Assembly (NCBI GenBank): GCA_026008535.1
Contig: BRKX01000019.1
Location: forward strand, 28,958,977 to 29,022,976
Source: Perilla frutescens
Taxonomy: Eukaryota; Streptophyta; Magnoliopsida; Lamiales; Lamiaceae
Direction: 5' to 3'
DNA: 64,000 nt
Shown: positions 42,867-54,535 of the stretch, piece after piece
How the letters are laid out: every line of letters starts with the position of its first letter
Position numbering within the stretch: the stretch's first letter is position 1
Made by a program: the position numbers and the translations under genes
The notes under the pieces: model-generated
What the model was told of the DNA's origin: nothing
Database searches by the model: none
The model's input: only the letters and a program-made list of their open reading frames with translations

Positions 42867-44769
42867 TGAAGTGACTCGGTGTAGGACACAACACACTTGG
42901 TTTGCGGATAACCAAGATCGAATGCACGACGACACGTAAGGGTTCTATCTAGACTCTAAATGACTCGAATAAACTATCAAAGTTACGGGATTAGAATAAC
43001 AAAGAAAAAGACTCGATTTTTACCTATATGTGTAGAACTAGACCTAACTAAGCTATATAGACTATAAGACACAAAATAAGACACAACCAAATCAAGGATA
43101 AGGCTATATGGATATGAATGGCTTAAGGATGTATTTAGGACTATGAGAATGTGATGGTAGGGTTTAGAATGGCTTGAGTAGATAGGATATGATGAGTGAA
43201 ACGGACTTACGAATTATGGTTGTAGAACTCGGTGAACTAGACGTGTATGGCTAGAATGTGATGGAATGAACTCGATCACTTGTAGTGTGGCACACGAACT
43301 GGTCTTGATGAGTTGTTGATGATACGGATGTGAATGGTAGATGATTGACGTCGATGATGAAGCGCGAATGTTGTTGAAGTCGATGGAATTGCAACTGATA
43401 CAAACCCCATAATCTCGAACGTATTACGAAACTTGTACCTCCAAGTTACTCTTCAATAGAGAGTCCACCCTAATCCCTCGAGTGAATTAGAATGAAGCTC
43501 TTGAATTAGACATAGAGTTGCTAACCTCTATGAATGTGTTTTGGTCGAAACCGATTTTTGGATGAGACACAATTATTGCAAAATGCTTTAATTATCAAAG
43601 AATGTCTAAAGTAAAAGTGTCACAATGAACCCTTATTTATAATGTATAAGGGCCGCAAACCATAGTCTAAAATAATTAAATTTGGACTAGGAAACTGCCT
43701 ACATTAGAATTCTATTCAAGGTAGAAATTTACCTTATATAAAACTCCAGCCAACCTTATCTAAAGATCGAAATTTATAATAAATAAAATAATAAGAACTG
43801 ATCCTAATTAAATAAAAACTATAGTCTAAAAATAATATTATAGTCTAATTTAAGGGATAATTTCACTTTTAGTCCCGCTAGAATAGGGTCAAAATATTTT
43901 TGGTCCAATATCTTTCGCTTTTAGTCCCAAATATATTTTTTGACATTTTTATTCCCCAAGTGTTGTGTGTGTGTGTGTATTTATTTTTTTATTTATTCAA
44001 AGGACATCTTGACTTCATTTTTTCAGCAAATCATTAAGAAAAAAAAGAGGAAAATATCTAGCAAAAAATTCAGCATAATACCGAACAAAATAACATAATA
44101 TATCAAAAATTTTCATTAAAATATTCAATAAAATATCAAGCAAAATGCCCAACAAATATCCAACAAAATTCCTAACAAAACCATTTCAACTTCTTGCCAA
44201 TCTACGATTTTTGTTTAGTAAAATTCTCAACAAAATATATGGAAAAAATGTCGAAAAAAATATAAGAAAAAATATAATGTAAGTTATAGGACTAAACATG
44301 TTGAAAAAAATACTTGGGACCAAAATTGTTGAGATAATAAACTAAGGGACCAAAAATATAAAATATGAGATCAAAAGTGTCGAGCTAATAAACTATGAGA
44401 CCAAAAGTGTTTTAACCCTATTCTAGTGGGACTAAAACTGATATTATCCACTAATTTAATCAATCCTTAATAAAAATAACTAAGGACCGATTTCTTTACT
44501 TGCACGTCGACTCTCTCTCGAATGCCATGCACATGCACACGTGCACTTAATCTTCTCTTCATGTATTATTCTTCAAGTCTTGATCATCATCTTCATATGT
44601 TAGCAATGTGACTAGCATGGGGCTGCCTTGAACGTGAATCTCCTCTTTGAGCTTCTTTCGAACATAGGTTTGGAAATAGCCTTGCAATTGTTTAGCTCAT
44701 AGTCTTGTAACTGGACCCTTCAACTAAAGCTCCGGGTTTGGTTCATCATTGCTAGGCATGGCTTCATCA
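42867..44769 (-). repeat. 3' LTR of the Gypsy element, interrupted by a MITE
   Basis: Matches 51432-52715 throughout, except for the 597-bp MITE and its 9-bp duplication. Without these it is about 1297 bases. Confidence 0.92.
43854..44450. mobile_element. Mutator-like MITE, 597 bp
   Basis: Inside the left Gypsy LTR. Ends GGGATAATTTCACTTTTAGTC and the complement of GACTAAAACTGATATTATCCA form a terminal inverted repeat of at least 23 bases that extends with few changes to about 40. The 9-bp duplication CTAATTTAA flanks it (43845-43853, 44451-44459), and the other LTR shows the empty site. A 9-bp duplication points to the Mutator superfamily. It contains a short (TG)n run near 43963 and no ORF. 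Confidence 0.9.
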
Positions 44770-44782
44770 TTCCCCCCTGCTG
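44770..44782 (-). other. Polypurine tract of the Gypsy element
   Basis: The sense strand reads 'agcaggggggaa' immediately before the 3' LTR. Confidence 0.75.
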
Positions 44783-44831
44783 AAAAGAATTCATCATCGA
44801 ATTTGGATCCTCATCATGGTCGAATTCATTT

Positions 44832-45934
44832 TCATTTAAAGGGAGACAAATCAGCAACATTAAACGTTGAAGAACATTTGTACTCACCTGAAAGATCAAT
44901 GCGATATGCATTGTCATTGACACGGCTTAGCACGGTGAATGGACTATCTCTATGCGGTATCAACTTGGATTTTCTCAGATTCAGGAATCGTCCGGGACTC
45001 AGATGAATCCAAACGCGATCACTGGGCTGGAATACCACACGTTTGCACCGTGTGTTGCGTGCGGCGGTCGTTTGTGCTCTTTTGTGCTCAATGCGAGCAC
45101 ACACTCTCTCATGCATCTTCTTGAGTTGCTCAGCTCTCCTCAAACCTTTAACACTTGTTAGATGTTCAATGGGTAAAGGTATCAAATCAGATAGAGTAAG
45201 CAGATTAAAACCATAAACAACTTCAAAAGGTGACATGTTAGTAGAAGAATGCACAACACGATTATAAGCAAATTCAGCATAAGGTAGACATTCTTCCCAT
45301 GATTTCAAGTTGTTTTTCATCAATGAATGCAACGAAGTACCTAGTGTTCAATTTACAACTTCCATTTGACCATCCATTTGTGAATGACAAGTAGTAGAAA
45401 ATAACAACTTGGTACTTAGCTTATCCCACAAAACTCGCCAAAAATGTCCTAAAAATTTGGAATCCCTATCATTACCAATAGTTCTAACAATACCATGCAA
45501 TCTAACCACATGAATAAAAAACAAATTGGCTATGTAAACAGCATCATCGATTTTTCTACATGCAATAAAATGTACCATCTTAGAAAACTGATCAACTACA
45601 ACAAACACAGAATCCTTACCCGATCTAGACCTAGGTAACCTCAAAATAAAATTCATAGAAATATCAATCCAAGGAGACATAGGGGTAATGGCGTATAAAG
45701 ACCGAATGGATGTGATGTAGACTTATCTCTATGACATATAATGCAACGACTATACACATTCTCGACATATCTCCTTATATGCGGCCAAAAGAAGTGTTCA
45801 TACAACAAGTTTAATGTTTTAGACACACCAAAGTGACCCAAACCCCCCGCATGCGATTCTAACACTAATAGCTTACGCATAGAATAATCAGGAATGCATA
45901 ACTGAGACTCTTTAAACAAGAACCCATCATGCAT
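44832..45934 (-). pseudogene. Gypsy integrase
   Basis: The zinc-binding part has ESHAGGLGHFGVSKTLNLLY and RCIICHRDKS (HHCC seen). In the core, the segment that normally supplies the first catalytic Asp reads SMNFILRLPRS, with Asn in its place. The second (NDRDSKFLGHFWR) and the Glu (SQMDGQMEVVN) are present. It ends with WEECLPYAEFAYNRVVHSST, NMSPFEVVYGF and FNVADLSPFK. Frames change near 45680 and a stop lies near 45346. Inactive by both substitution and frame damage. Confidence 0.85.
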
Positions 45935-46476
45935 ATAAAAACTATCAATAGCATAAGACTTGGCCGAACATGCTTCATATATGGGTGAGAAAATGGATCA
46001 AATTTGTATAAGTTCTTAATCGTTTCAAAACCCAACATTTTAGCATGCATCAGAGTAAGTAACGTGTACCTTCTTGACAATGCGTCAGCCATGACTTTCT
46101 CTTTACCTTTTTTGTATTTGATGACATACGGGAAGGACTCGATGAACTCGACCCATCTCGTATGTCTCTTGTTTAAATTTTGTTGGCCCTTTAAATGTTT
46201 CAAACTCTCGTGATCCGTGTGTATCATGAACTTTTTGGGCCACAGATAGTGCTGCCATGTCTCCAACGATCTCTTCAACGCATACAAATCCTTATCATAC
46301 GTTGAGTATCTAAGGGCTGCACTGTTTAATTTCTCACTAAAGTAGGCGATTGGACGCCATTCCTGTATCAAAACAGCACCAATCCCTATGTTCGAGGCAT
46401 CACACTCAATCTCGAAAGTTATAGAAAATTTAGGTAAACACAGAACAGGTGCGCTGCATAATAAATACTTAAGCAA
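45935..46476 (-). pseudogene. Gypsy RNase H domain
   Basis: Reads APVLCLPKFSITFEIECDAS, NIGIGAVLIQEWRPIAYFSE and KDLYALKRSLETWQHYLWPK, then HTDHESLKHLKGQQNLNKRH and KEKVMADALSRRYTLL. These are the standard plant Gypsy RNase H landmarks. Upstream, about 46670-46480, the RT-RH connection (EWPMPKSTSEVQSFHGLAGF) is broken by stops. Confidence 0.85.
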
Positions 46477-47568
46477 ATTAAAAGCATGCTCTTGTGTTTT
46501 ACCCCACTCAAATTTTCAATGTTTCTTACTTAGCTCAGTAAGAGGGGTGGCTATACTAGAGAAATCACGTACAAAATGATGATAAAAACCAGCTAAACCA
46601 TGAAAAGACTGAACCTCACTCGTGCTTTTGGGCATTGGCCATTCCTCAATCGCCTTGATTTTGGAACGGTCAACCTAAATCCCACGTATACTTACGACAA
46701 AGCCTGAGAAAACCACTTCATCTAAATAAAATGAACACTTAGACAAGTTTCCATACAATTTGGACGATCTCAGAAGCTCAAATACTTGCCTAAGGTGTTC
46801 TAAGTGCGCCTGTGTAGTGTGACAGTAAATTAAAATATCATCGAAGTATGCAACAATAAATTTACCAATCACATCACACAATACATGGTTCATCAATATC
46901 ATAAATGTGATCGGTGCATTAGTGAGACCAAAAGGCATAACTAACCCCTCATATAAAACATGCTTTGTTTTAAATGCAGTTTTCCACTCATTCCCTTCAT
47001 GCATTCTAACTTGAAAATAACCGAAATGTAAATCTATCTTAGAGAAGACCTTAGAACCAGATAATTCATCAGGAATATCATCTAATCTAGGGATAGGAAA
47101 ATGATACTTAATCGTGATCTTGTTGACAGCGCGGCAATCCATGCACATCCTCCATTCATTCTTCTTTGCCACTAGAATGACTGGAATTGCCTAGGGGCTC
47201 ATCGACTTACATAATTGCTTATTCTCCAATAGCTCTTTAACTTTTCGATCAATCTCCTTGGATTCTTCAGAGGACATCCGATATGCAGGCCGGTTTGGAA
47301 GGACGGCACTAGGATGGAAATCAATCTGGTGCTCGATCCCTCGAACTGGTGGCAATCCACTTGGAGTCTCCTCTGGAAAGACATCCTCAAACTCATCCAT
47401 CAATGGCTGGTTTCCGTCTTTATGGATTAGATCCTTTCTGCCAATGAAATGAATGCGGAGTGATACTCCTGAAAGGTGTTCTATTTGCTCGTAGCTCCTG
47501 GTTAATACCAGATAAAACAAATCTTGGTTTTCATTTTCCTTGTAATGGGCCTGGAAGAGGGGGTACAT
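46477..47568 (-). pseudogene. Gypsy reverse transcriptase
   Basis: N-terminal FEDVFPEETPSGLPPVRGIE and HQIDFHPSAVLPNRPAYRMS, stop near 47190, then AKKNEWRMCMDCRAVNKITI, PIPRLDDIPDELSGSKVFSK, VMPFGLTNAPITFM and the catalytic AYFDDILIY (about 46833-46852). YFDD keeps both catalytic Asp residues. Stops are at about 47190, 46675 and 46516. One stop sits where family members have Cys in 'SMSPCA'. Confidence 0.85.
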
Positions 47569-47569
47569 G

Positions 47570-48640
47570 TGATGAAAAAAATAGGATCACTTCTTATGGA
47601 CTCGTTAAGAATGATTCGAATCTAGTTCATGGCTTATTAGAAGTAGAAAGCACTCTGGTGGGATCCTCATGGACAGAAAATGCAGTCCATTTGATAATGA
47701 TCGAGTTACATTGCTTCTTTGGCCCGAACCGAGGAATCCCTTATATATGATGCAAAACAGATCTTGTTCTATCTTTGATAAGAGATTCTCTATGAAAAAT
47801 ATGAATCGAAGTTTAAAAAAGGGGAGGGGGAAGGAGCCCTTGACCTGCAATAGATGGAGAAGGATTAAGTTGCATCCAAGGCTCTACAAGACCTCGACTA
47901 CTTAACAACGCGGGAGTTGATACTGGTGTAGAGGATAAACGACAAAGTAGCTACTTTTTGCTAAAAGAATGCGGAAAAAGTAGAGTTTAAAGACCCAGTA
48001 ATGGAATCTGGGATAAAAAGTCTTGTTTTTCTATACTGGCATCAATGTTCCTGAGGGTCCACTAAATACCTAAGAAAGGCTCGCATAAACCACCAATCAC
48101 GTTATTTTCGAGAAAAATCGAAGCTTTGTAAATGTAAAGAAGGGTTGACCTTTCTTTGTTGTCTAATGAAAGGGGCTAATTCGCGATAGACGACTGGGCG
48201 AGACAGAAATGGGGTTGTGGAAAAATTAGGTTCGATTCCAGACTTTTGGGAGGTCATGACTTCTCTTTACGCGCGACAACTCAGGTATTTTATTTAGGGG
48301 AAGTGGAGTTCGATTCTACCAACTCTTGCCTCGAAACTAACCACTCGGATGCTGCAACTTTCTCATAATGCTTGCTAGAAGAGTTTTTACCTATAATAAT
48401 GCTAGGAATTCCTTTCCGACAGATCTGCGGATAATCAATTGTAAATTTCCTACCCGTCGGTAGGCTTTCTTCCCCTTCGAACTGGCATCACTGAAGAAAG
48501 CTCATTAGTAGCATTGCTTTTATAAGATAAGGGAATAAGAGGTAAACCTGCTTTAATCGTCTTTTCTACTCCTTTAACAGTGATGAATAAGCTGTGATTT
48601 TTTTCTTTATTTGGAGCTAATTCAGATGATTTTCCTTGCA
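47570..48640 (+). other. Organelle-derived DNA inside the Gypsy pol
   Basis: The interval between RT and protease remnants has a different texture: balanced composition and no Gypsy homology. Its left third is plastid ycf2 (separate entry). The remainder (about 47876-48640) also reads like plant organellar DNA, for example 'aatgaaaggggctaattcgcg', and has a minus-strand 63-codon frame, 48641-48450, ending SSVMPVRRGRKPTDG. I could not assign a gene to that part. A mitochondrial origin, with ycf2 as plastid DNA already transferred to mitochondria, is one explanation. Confidence 0.55.
47571..47850 (+). pseudogene. ycf2: Plastid ycf2 fragment (nuclear copy)
   Basis: Plus-strand translation gives RITSYGLVKNDSNLVHGLLE, then VESTLVGSSWTE. 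After a frame change it gives FDNDRVTLLLWPEPRNPLYM with MQNRSCSIFDKRF, and after another, YEKYESKFKKGEGEGALDLQ. These three stretches follow each other in the plastid Ycf2 protein (…SYGLVENDSDLVHGLLEVE…). Two frameshifts and several substitutions mark it as a decayed nuclear copy. Homology ends at about 47850. Confidence 0.88.
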
Positions 48641-48850
48641 CTAAGGAGTCGTGAGAGGGCTGTTTTGGATCTGAATTGATGGTGGAAGAGGCGGCAGCCG
48701 TGTGGGACCTCTCACCGAGTGTTTTCCGGTGGTGGCGGTGGATCGGGTTGCTGCGGCGACCTCTTTTGCTCTCTCTTCTTTGAACTTCTCTTGCATCCGT
48801 TGTTGATCATCGGCAACAGCTTTAGGGGACAGTGGCTTTAACATGGTAGT
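48641..48850 (-). pseudogene. Gypsy protease-RT linker
   Basis: MLKPLSPKAVADDQQRMQEK and FKEERAKEVAAATR correspond to the charged linker after the protease in this Gypsy group ('LAPLTPKQV.EDQ'). The rest of the frame runs into the organellar segment. Confidence 0.6.
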
Positions 48851-49186
48851 TCAGCTGTTTTGCGTAATAGTGTAATTGTTCATGAATCCATCATGAAGTG
48901 CTTGTCGATCAAACTGCCACAGTCTTTCTAACAGTATATGTGTTGCATCCATAGGAATAACATCACAAGTAACAGTGTCAGAATATTTACCAATAGAGAA
49001 ATTGACACTTACCTGGCCTATTACTTTGATCTCGCCTCGATCTATAAGCCACTGCAGTTTGTATGGCTTCGGATGCTTCATCGGGTCTAGTGCAAGCTTG
49101 TTGACTGCATACTGGCTAATGGCATTGATCACACTACCAATATTAATGATCATGGAGCACATCTTGTCTTGAATAGCAACACGCAT
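48851..49186 (-). pseudogene. Gypsy aspartic protease, active site lost
   Basis: Reads MCSMIINIGSVINAISQYAV, HPKPYKLQWLIDRGEIKVIG, VNFSIGKYSDTVTCDVIPMD and ATHILLERLWQFDRQALHDG. The family active site is I-D-S/G-G-S; here the position reads INIGS, so the catalytic Asp has become Asn. Confidence 0.85.
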
Positions 49187-50420
49187 GTAAAAGATGTTCT
49201 CGCGTTGATTTGCTTGCTCTTCGTCTCAAATTATGCTCAAATTCCGGATGGAAAGCAGGCTAATATGGGGTAACTCCGGTTCCTCTTTATCTTGCTCAAC
49301 TGCAGGCGCCCCTTCTTCAGTTTTAACATCGCCTAGGGGCCGATTCTCATCTGCACTGGCTGACTTGATCTTATTCTGTTCGGTACTGAACATAATGCAC
49401 CGGTTTGGACACTTGGCTTGAAACTGGTCCCAACCTTGACATTTATGGCAGTGAATGTCACAGGCTTGATTTGGAGCTGTAGGAGGCATCGAACTGGGCT
49501 CATTTGGCCATGTATATGGTGGCCTCGCGGGTGCGGTCTGTGTAGACTCGGGTCGACAACTGGACTGCGGTGTAGGACGGTCGAAACGCCGTTCGAGCGG
49601 TCCGGACTGACCTCGGGGTCATGTAGAATTAGAAAGAGGTGTAGAAGACATACCTTTACTCCAAGAGGGGCGTGTGGGGGCTAAACAGTGATGGGATCGA
49701 CAACCGCCTTCTCAGAGCTGTCTTTCTACAATTGATGCGTAGTGCACCATCTCTTCTATACTCATGCATTCTTTAAGCTCGACTTCACATGCTATATCTG
49801 GATTCATGTCTTCGATGTACCGGATGATGGTGGCGCCGAGTGTCTCCTCTTTTCCAACTCGATTCAGTGCTGTTTTGAGCTCTTTATGGTACTCTTCAAT
49901 CGAACACGTACCTTGCTTGATTTTGTTGAGCTTCTTCTCAAGTTCTCTCTCATAATGTACTAGTATGAAGCATCCTCTCATGACTTCCTTCATCTCTCGC
50001 CACGTGCCAATGGATGGATGGTGATCTCGGCGTCGCCAGTTCTGCTGGAATTCTCACCAAATGGCTGCATAGCCTCTAAATTCCAACGAGGCTAACTAAA
50101 CTTTCTTAGGCTCTGGAACATCATAGCACTCGAAAATCTAGTCTACTTTACGTTCCCAATCTAGGTAGATATCATGATTGTGTAGACCTTCAAACTCCGG
50201 GATGCTCGTTTTGATGTTGTTGAACAAACTATCAGCATCACTGTATCTGGGTTGGTTGGAGAGCTCTCTTCTGCATCGCCCTCGGGTTCGGGCTCTTCTT
50301 CTTGTACTATGGGCTATCTATGAGGTGTAACAATCCGTGGTGGCTGAACTCGAGCAGTAAGACACTCAAATTGCGCCATTATACTGTCCATCTTATCTGA
50401 CATTGCCTGTTGCTGCTTTT
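49187..50420 (-). pseudogene. Gypsy Gag
   Basis: From about 50170 the frame gives RKVD(stop)IFECYDVPEPKKV, ASLEFRGYAAIW and EFQQNWRRRDHHPSIGTW. It continues open at 49993-49712 (MKEVMRGCFILVHYERELEK, LNKIKQGTCSIEEYHKELKT). A zinc knuckle with altered spacing follows at 49489-49226 (CHKCQGWDQFQAKCPNR; the family has CxxCxGxGHxxxxC, so the His is missing). At least five stops are present. Upstream, 50420-51412, is the leader with low-complexity sequence. Confidence 0.78.
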
Positions 50421-51412
50421 GGAAGTGACTAGACAGTGCCTCAAAGTGGTATTTAGGATCTCATTACTGAGGTGTCTTAGATGACATCGGGTCATCTGAT
50501 GGTGTGCTGGGTGACACGGGTGTGTCATCTCTCTTCATAGTACCTGCAAAAATGAACAAACGTGAAGATTAAAGAGATCCTCACAAGCTCACTTTTCTCT
50601 CGGATGTTTTCTCTCTTGATTTTACCACTCATGTATCACTCAAGTGTATGAGGTGCATAACGTGTGTAAAATCATGTAGATGAAGTATCGAACAACTAGG
50701 TGGAGGTTGGCTCCTGTAGTCTTCTTCGCGAACTCGAACTAGTTGATCAAGGTGTAGGATGAATGTGCTATCTCCAAGTAGGTGTGATAGGTCGCTGCAA
50801 TGTATATGATGAATGAATGATGGCATCGTATGTATGATAGTATGTATCGAGTATGTATGGCTAGGTATGGATGTAGACGTGTGGTTTTTTTGTAGAAAAA
50901 AGAAGGAATTAAGATGTATTTTAGAAGCCCAAATAGAATAGGAGATCCAAAAATAAATCCCAAAGGATGGAAGGTAAGAATTAGAAAAGGAAAGGAAATA
51001 AAAAGATAAGAAAGGAAATAAGGTGATTTGGATGTGTATCACAAGTGTGACATAATCTAAATAACCTAATTAGACTAAGACTCTATAAGGAAAGACTCCA
51101 AAACTCAAAAGATAACTACTAAAAAAATAAAATACTACTAGATGGAAAGAACCAAAAATAAACTAAACTCAAAAGGAAACTATGAATAGAATTGAATTCT
51201 TCTCTCTTTTTTTTTTATCGATGCTTCTCTCTTTTTTTATCAGATTCTCTTTTTTTCGAACGAGAACTCTTCTTTTTTTATCAGATTCTTTGTTTTTGTT
51301 TTTCTTCAATGAATGTCTAAATTATTACAACTTGAACACAACTCTAATTGAAATATGAAATAAGGACGACACTAGCGACTCAAAGACAAACCACAAACAG
51401 CAAAGCCGTCAT
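50421..51412 (-). other. Untranslated leader of the Gypsy element
   Basis: Between the primer site and Gag. It contains T-rich runs near 51200-51300 with a repeated 'cttttttttatcagattct' phrase (three imperfect copies, 51210-51295). No coding homology. Confidence 0.55.
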
Positions 51413-51425
51413 GGCTTTGATACCA
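51413..51425 (-). other. Primer-binding site of the Gypsy element
   Basis: The sense strand reads TGGTATCAAAGCC, which differs from the initiator-tRNA-Met site TGGTATCAGAGCC by one transition. Six bases separate it from the LTR. Confidence 0.85.
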
Positions 51426-51431
51426 CTTTTA

Positions 51432-52715
51432 TGATGTGACCCGGTGTAGGACACAACACATTTTGTTTGCGGATAACTAAGATTGAATGCACGAGGGCAC
51501 GTAAGGGTTCTATCTAGACTCCAAATGACATGAATAAACCATCAAAGTTGCGGGATTAGAATAACAAAGACAGGCTCGATTTTTACCTATATGTGTAGAA
51601 CTAGACCTAGCTAAGCTATATAGACTATAACACACAAAATAAGACACAACCAAATCAAGGATAAGGCTGTATGGATACGAATGACTTAAGGATGTATTTA
51701 GGATAATGGGAATATGATGGTAAGGTTTTTAGAATAGCTTGAGTAGATAGGATATGATGAGTGAAATGGACTTACGAATTATGGTTGTGGAACTCGGCGA
51801 ATTGGACGTGTATGACTGGAATGTGATGGAATGAACTTTATCACTTGTTGTGTGGCACACGAACTGATCTTGATGAGTTGTTGATGATACGTACGTGAAT
51901 GGTAGATGATTGACGTCGATGATGAAGTGCGAATGTTGTTGAAGTCGATGGAATTGCAACCCGATACAAACCCCGTAATCTCGAACGTATTACGAAACTC
52001 GTACCTCCAAGTTACTCTTCAATAGTGAGTCCAACCTAATCCCTTGAGTGAATTAGAATGAAGCCCTTGAATAAGACGTAGAGTTGCTAACCTCTATGAA
52101 TGTGTTTTGGTCGAAACAGATTTTTGGATGAGACACAATTGATTGAAAAATGCTTTGATTATCAAAGAATGTCTAAAGTAAAAGTGTCACAATGAACCCT
52201 TATTTATAATGCATAAGGTCCGAAAACCATAGTCTAAAATAATTAAATTTGGACTAGGAAACTACCTAAATTAGAATTCTATTCAATGTAGGAGTTTGCC
52301 TTAAATAAAACTCTAGTCAACCTTATCTAAAGATGACCAAAAAATTATCATAAATAAAATAATAAAAATTGATCCTAATTAAATAAACACTATAGTCTAA
52401 TTTAGTCAATCCTTAATTAAAATAACTAAGGACCGATTTCTTCACTTGCACGTCGACTCTCTCTCGAACGCCATGAACATGCACATGTGCACTTAATATT
52501 CTCCTCATGTATTATTCTTCATGTCTTGATCATAATTTTCACATGCTAGCAATGTGACTAACATGGGGCTGTCTTGAACGTGAATCTCCTCTTCGAGCTT
52601 CTTTCGAACATAGGCTTGGAAATAGCCTTACAATTATTTAGCTCGTAGTCTTGTAACTGGACCCTTCAACTATAGCTCCGGCTTTGGTTTATCATTGCTA
52701 GGTATGGCTTCATCA
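51432..52715 (-). repeat. 5' LTR of the Gypsy element
   Basis: Starts TGATGTGACC and ends GCTTCATCA on the plus strand. Followed by TTCTT. It carries the empty site (ctaatttagtcaatcc, near 52390) for the MITE found in the other LTR. Confidence 0.92.
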
Positions 52716-52720
52716 TTCTT

Positions 52721-53207
52721 CACCCCTAGTTACTTGCAGAGTATGCGATATTTTCTGATTTGTACGAATTATTGATCATTTTTGTTAGCATAGAAAACAA
52801 TATATCCCAGTGTTATTCATCTAATGGTTGGTGCTATTCGATTTTTGGACCAGGGAAGTGCTTTTTGTGCCTCTTTGGAGTTTTCTGTGAAGGTGCTCAT
52901 TAAGAACTTAGTGTTTGTATAATGTTCATAAATTGTTTCGCAATGGAATTATTCTACTAGTCAGACACATGAATGTCTTCCTTATAGTTATTAATTCAAT
53001 CTACGTCTCTTTTAGGACTTTTCAAAATTCAACCTACATTGCTCTGGAGGAAGATCTTTGTACTTTAGTCCGTTGCATAACTATCTTGATCTTATGTACT
53101 AATTTGTTTTGGTTTGATTAACTGATAAGAGTTTTTCCTCAACATAATCGCCATCTATACTTTTTAAAGCTAGAAGACCCAACTATTTAAAAGTATTTGG
53201 GATAAAA
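52721..53207 (+). other. Upstream flank of the dihydroorotase pseudogene
   Basis: AT-rich, no recognised coding sequence. It could include a former leader or transit-peptide exon, but I cannot identify one. Confidence 0.4.
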
Positions 53208-53290
53208 ATAGAGCTTTCAATCACACAACCTGATGACTAGCATCTCCATCTTCATGATGGGGAGCTTCTTGAAGCAGTTGTCCCCCATAG
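53208..53290 (+). pseudogene. PYR4: Dihydroorotase pseudogene, exon 1
   Basis: Reads (ATA)ELSITQPDD, stop, HLHLHDGELLEAVVPH. The stop TAG 53238-53240 replaces Trp. The metal-binding HxH pair is kept, but the substrate-binding Arg of HLHLRDG is His, a CpG-type change. A donor-like GT follows 'ccatag' at 53290. Confidence 0.9.
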
Positions 53291-53439
53291 GTTGAATCAC
53301 TACAAGCACATTCATAACAAAAACAATTATTAACTTCTTTTCATCGGCCAAATTTTAACTTGACTGTAATTTGTTCTCTTGTCAATTTTTTTCTTTTTCA
53401 TGTATTTATACTCCAGGTTTGTCTTAAGAACTATTTGCA

Positions 53440-53627
53440 TACAATTCACAACACTTTGGAAGTGCCATAGTCATGCCAAATTTGAGACCTCCAATCATCA
53501 CCACAACTGCAGCTATGGTCTACCGAAAATCAATTTTGAAGGTTGTGCCAGAAAATAGTAACTTCACTCCTTTGATGACACTTTATTTGATAGACACTAC
53601 TAGCCCTAATGAGATTAAGTTGGCAAG
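53440..53627 (+). pseudogene. PYR4: Dihydroorotase pseudogene, exon 2
   Basis: Reads HFGSAIVMPNLRPPIITTTA, then YRKSILKVVPENSNFTPLMT and LYLIDTTSPNEIKLA. Uninterrupted. The left border is uncertain because the frame meets a TAA about 25 bases before HFG. The right border is at 'ggcaa|gtgatt'. Confidence 0.9.
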
Positions 53628-54398
53628 TGATTTCAAATCCTTATATATGTAGCACATATTACTATGGGTAGATTGTTTCGAGTTATTCATTACAAACTTA
53701 TGTTTTAATTTATTTTACATGACTGCTTAACATAAGTAAGGAATGTGTTGACTGTTAAGTTTTCTTACATCTTTATGTATTCTCTCACAAGAAGATATTT
53801 TTGTGGTTTCTGCATTCTGATAACTAGAAAATAAAAATTATAATGTGGTGTTCAGTTTCTTTGTACTAAAACATAGCTTAACTTGTGCTTTATTGTAAGA
53901 GGATTAAAGTCAATTGCTAGTGTTCAATCATAAGGTTTTTTGGGGGTTTACTTTAGTGGATATAAATTATGTAGGTCATTAAATTCAGCTAAGAATTCAG
54001 ATTTAAATTTCTTTTTAGTTTATGTAATCTTGAGGAAGTCATACTTAAAGCTTTAGCAACTGAAAAAGGGAATACATTCAAAGTTTGATGGAAATGACAC
54101 TGATGTTCTTCTAGAATAATTTTAGAATGGTAAATAAAATGATGATTAAATAGAAGCACATTTGATATCAAAGATATACATTCAGATAAAGGGTACTTTT
54201 GTAGTTTTGTTCTACTCTAATTTAGCTAGCCAAGAGTAGTCTTCAACAATTTTGAAGATTAATTGCATGTTTAATGTTCTTGTTGGTGCAAAAGTGACAC
54301 TTCTCTGATTTAGAAGTGAACAAATGAGTTTTATTTTGATTTTTTTAGTGCGGTTTTCTTTACTTTTTAGTTCACGGTTGATGCATATAGTTTCACAG

Positions 54399-54535
54399 GA
54401 GAAAGTGGTGTTGTATTTACTATGAAATTATATCCTGCTGGTGCTACGACAAATTCTGAAGATGGTGTTACAAATCTATTTGGGAAGTGTTTACCAGTCC
54501 TTGAGGAAATGGTTCAGCAAAACATGCTTTTGTTG
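54399..54535 (+). pseudogene. PYR4: Dihydroorotase pseudogene, exon 3
   Basis: Bounded by 'ttcacag|' and '|gtaagc'. Reads ESGVVFTMKLYPAGATTNSE, DGVTNLFGKCLPVLEEMVQQ and NMLLL. The Lys of (V/M)KLYPAGAT, which is carbamylated to bridge the two zinc ions in active enzymes, is present. No stop. Confidence 0.93.

Larger units (their letters stand above)
42867..52715 (-). mobile_element. Gypsy LTR retrotransposon, minus strand, with secondary insertions
   Basis: LTRs 42867-44769 (1903 bp including a 606-bp insertion) and 51432-52715 (1284 bp). Ends are TGA…TCA and both sides carry the target duplication TTCTT (42862-42866, 52716-52720). The primer site TGGTATCAAAGCC (sense strand) lies at 51413-51425, six bases from the right LTR. 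The order gag-PR-RT-RH-IN on the minus strand is that of Gypsy elements. All domains carry stops or frameshifts. A 1.07-kb organellar segment splits pol between protease and RT. Confidence 0.92.

Noticed and set aside
48220..48335. tRNA-like T-arm motifs (aggttcgattcc, gagttcgattct) in the organellar block
   Set aside because: I could not build acceptor, D and anticodon stems around either one, so no tRNA gene is claimed.
50629..51042. Minus-strand 137-codon frame with hydrophobic start
   Set aside because: It lies in the untranslated leader of the Gypsy element and has no homology; the Phe/Tyr/Ser/His content follows the AT-rich composition.
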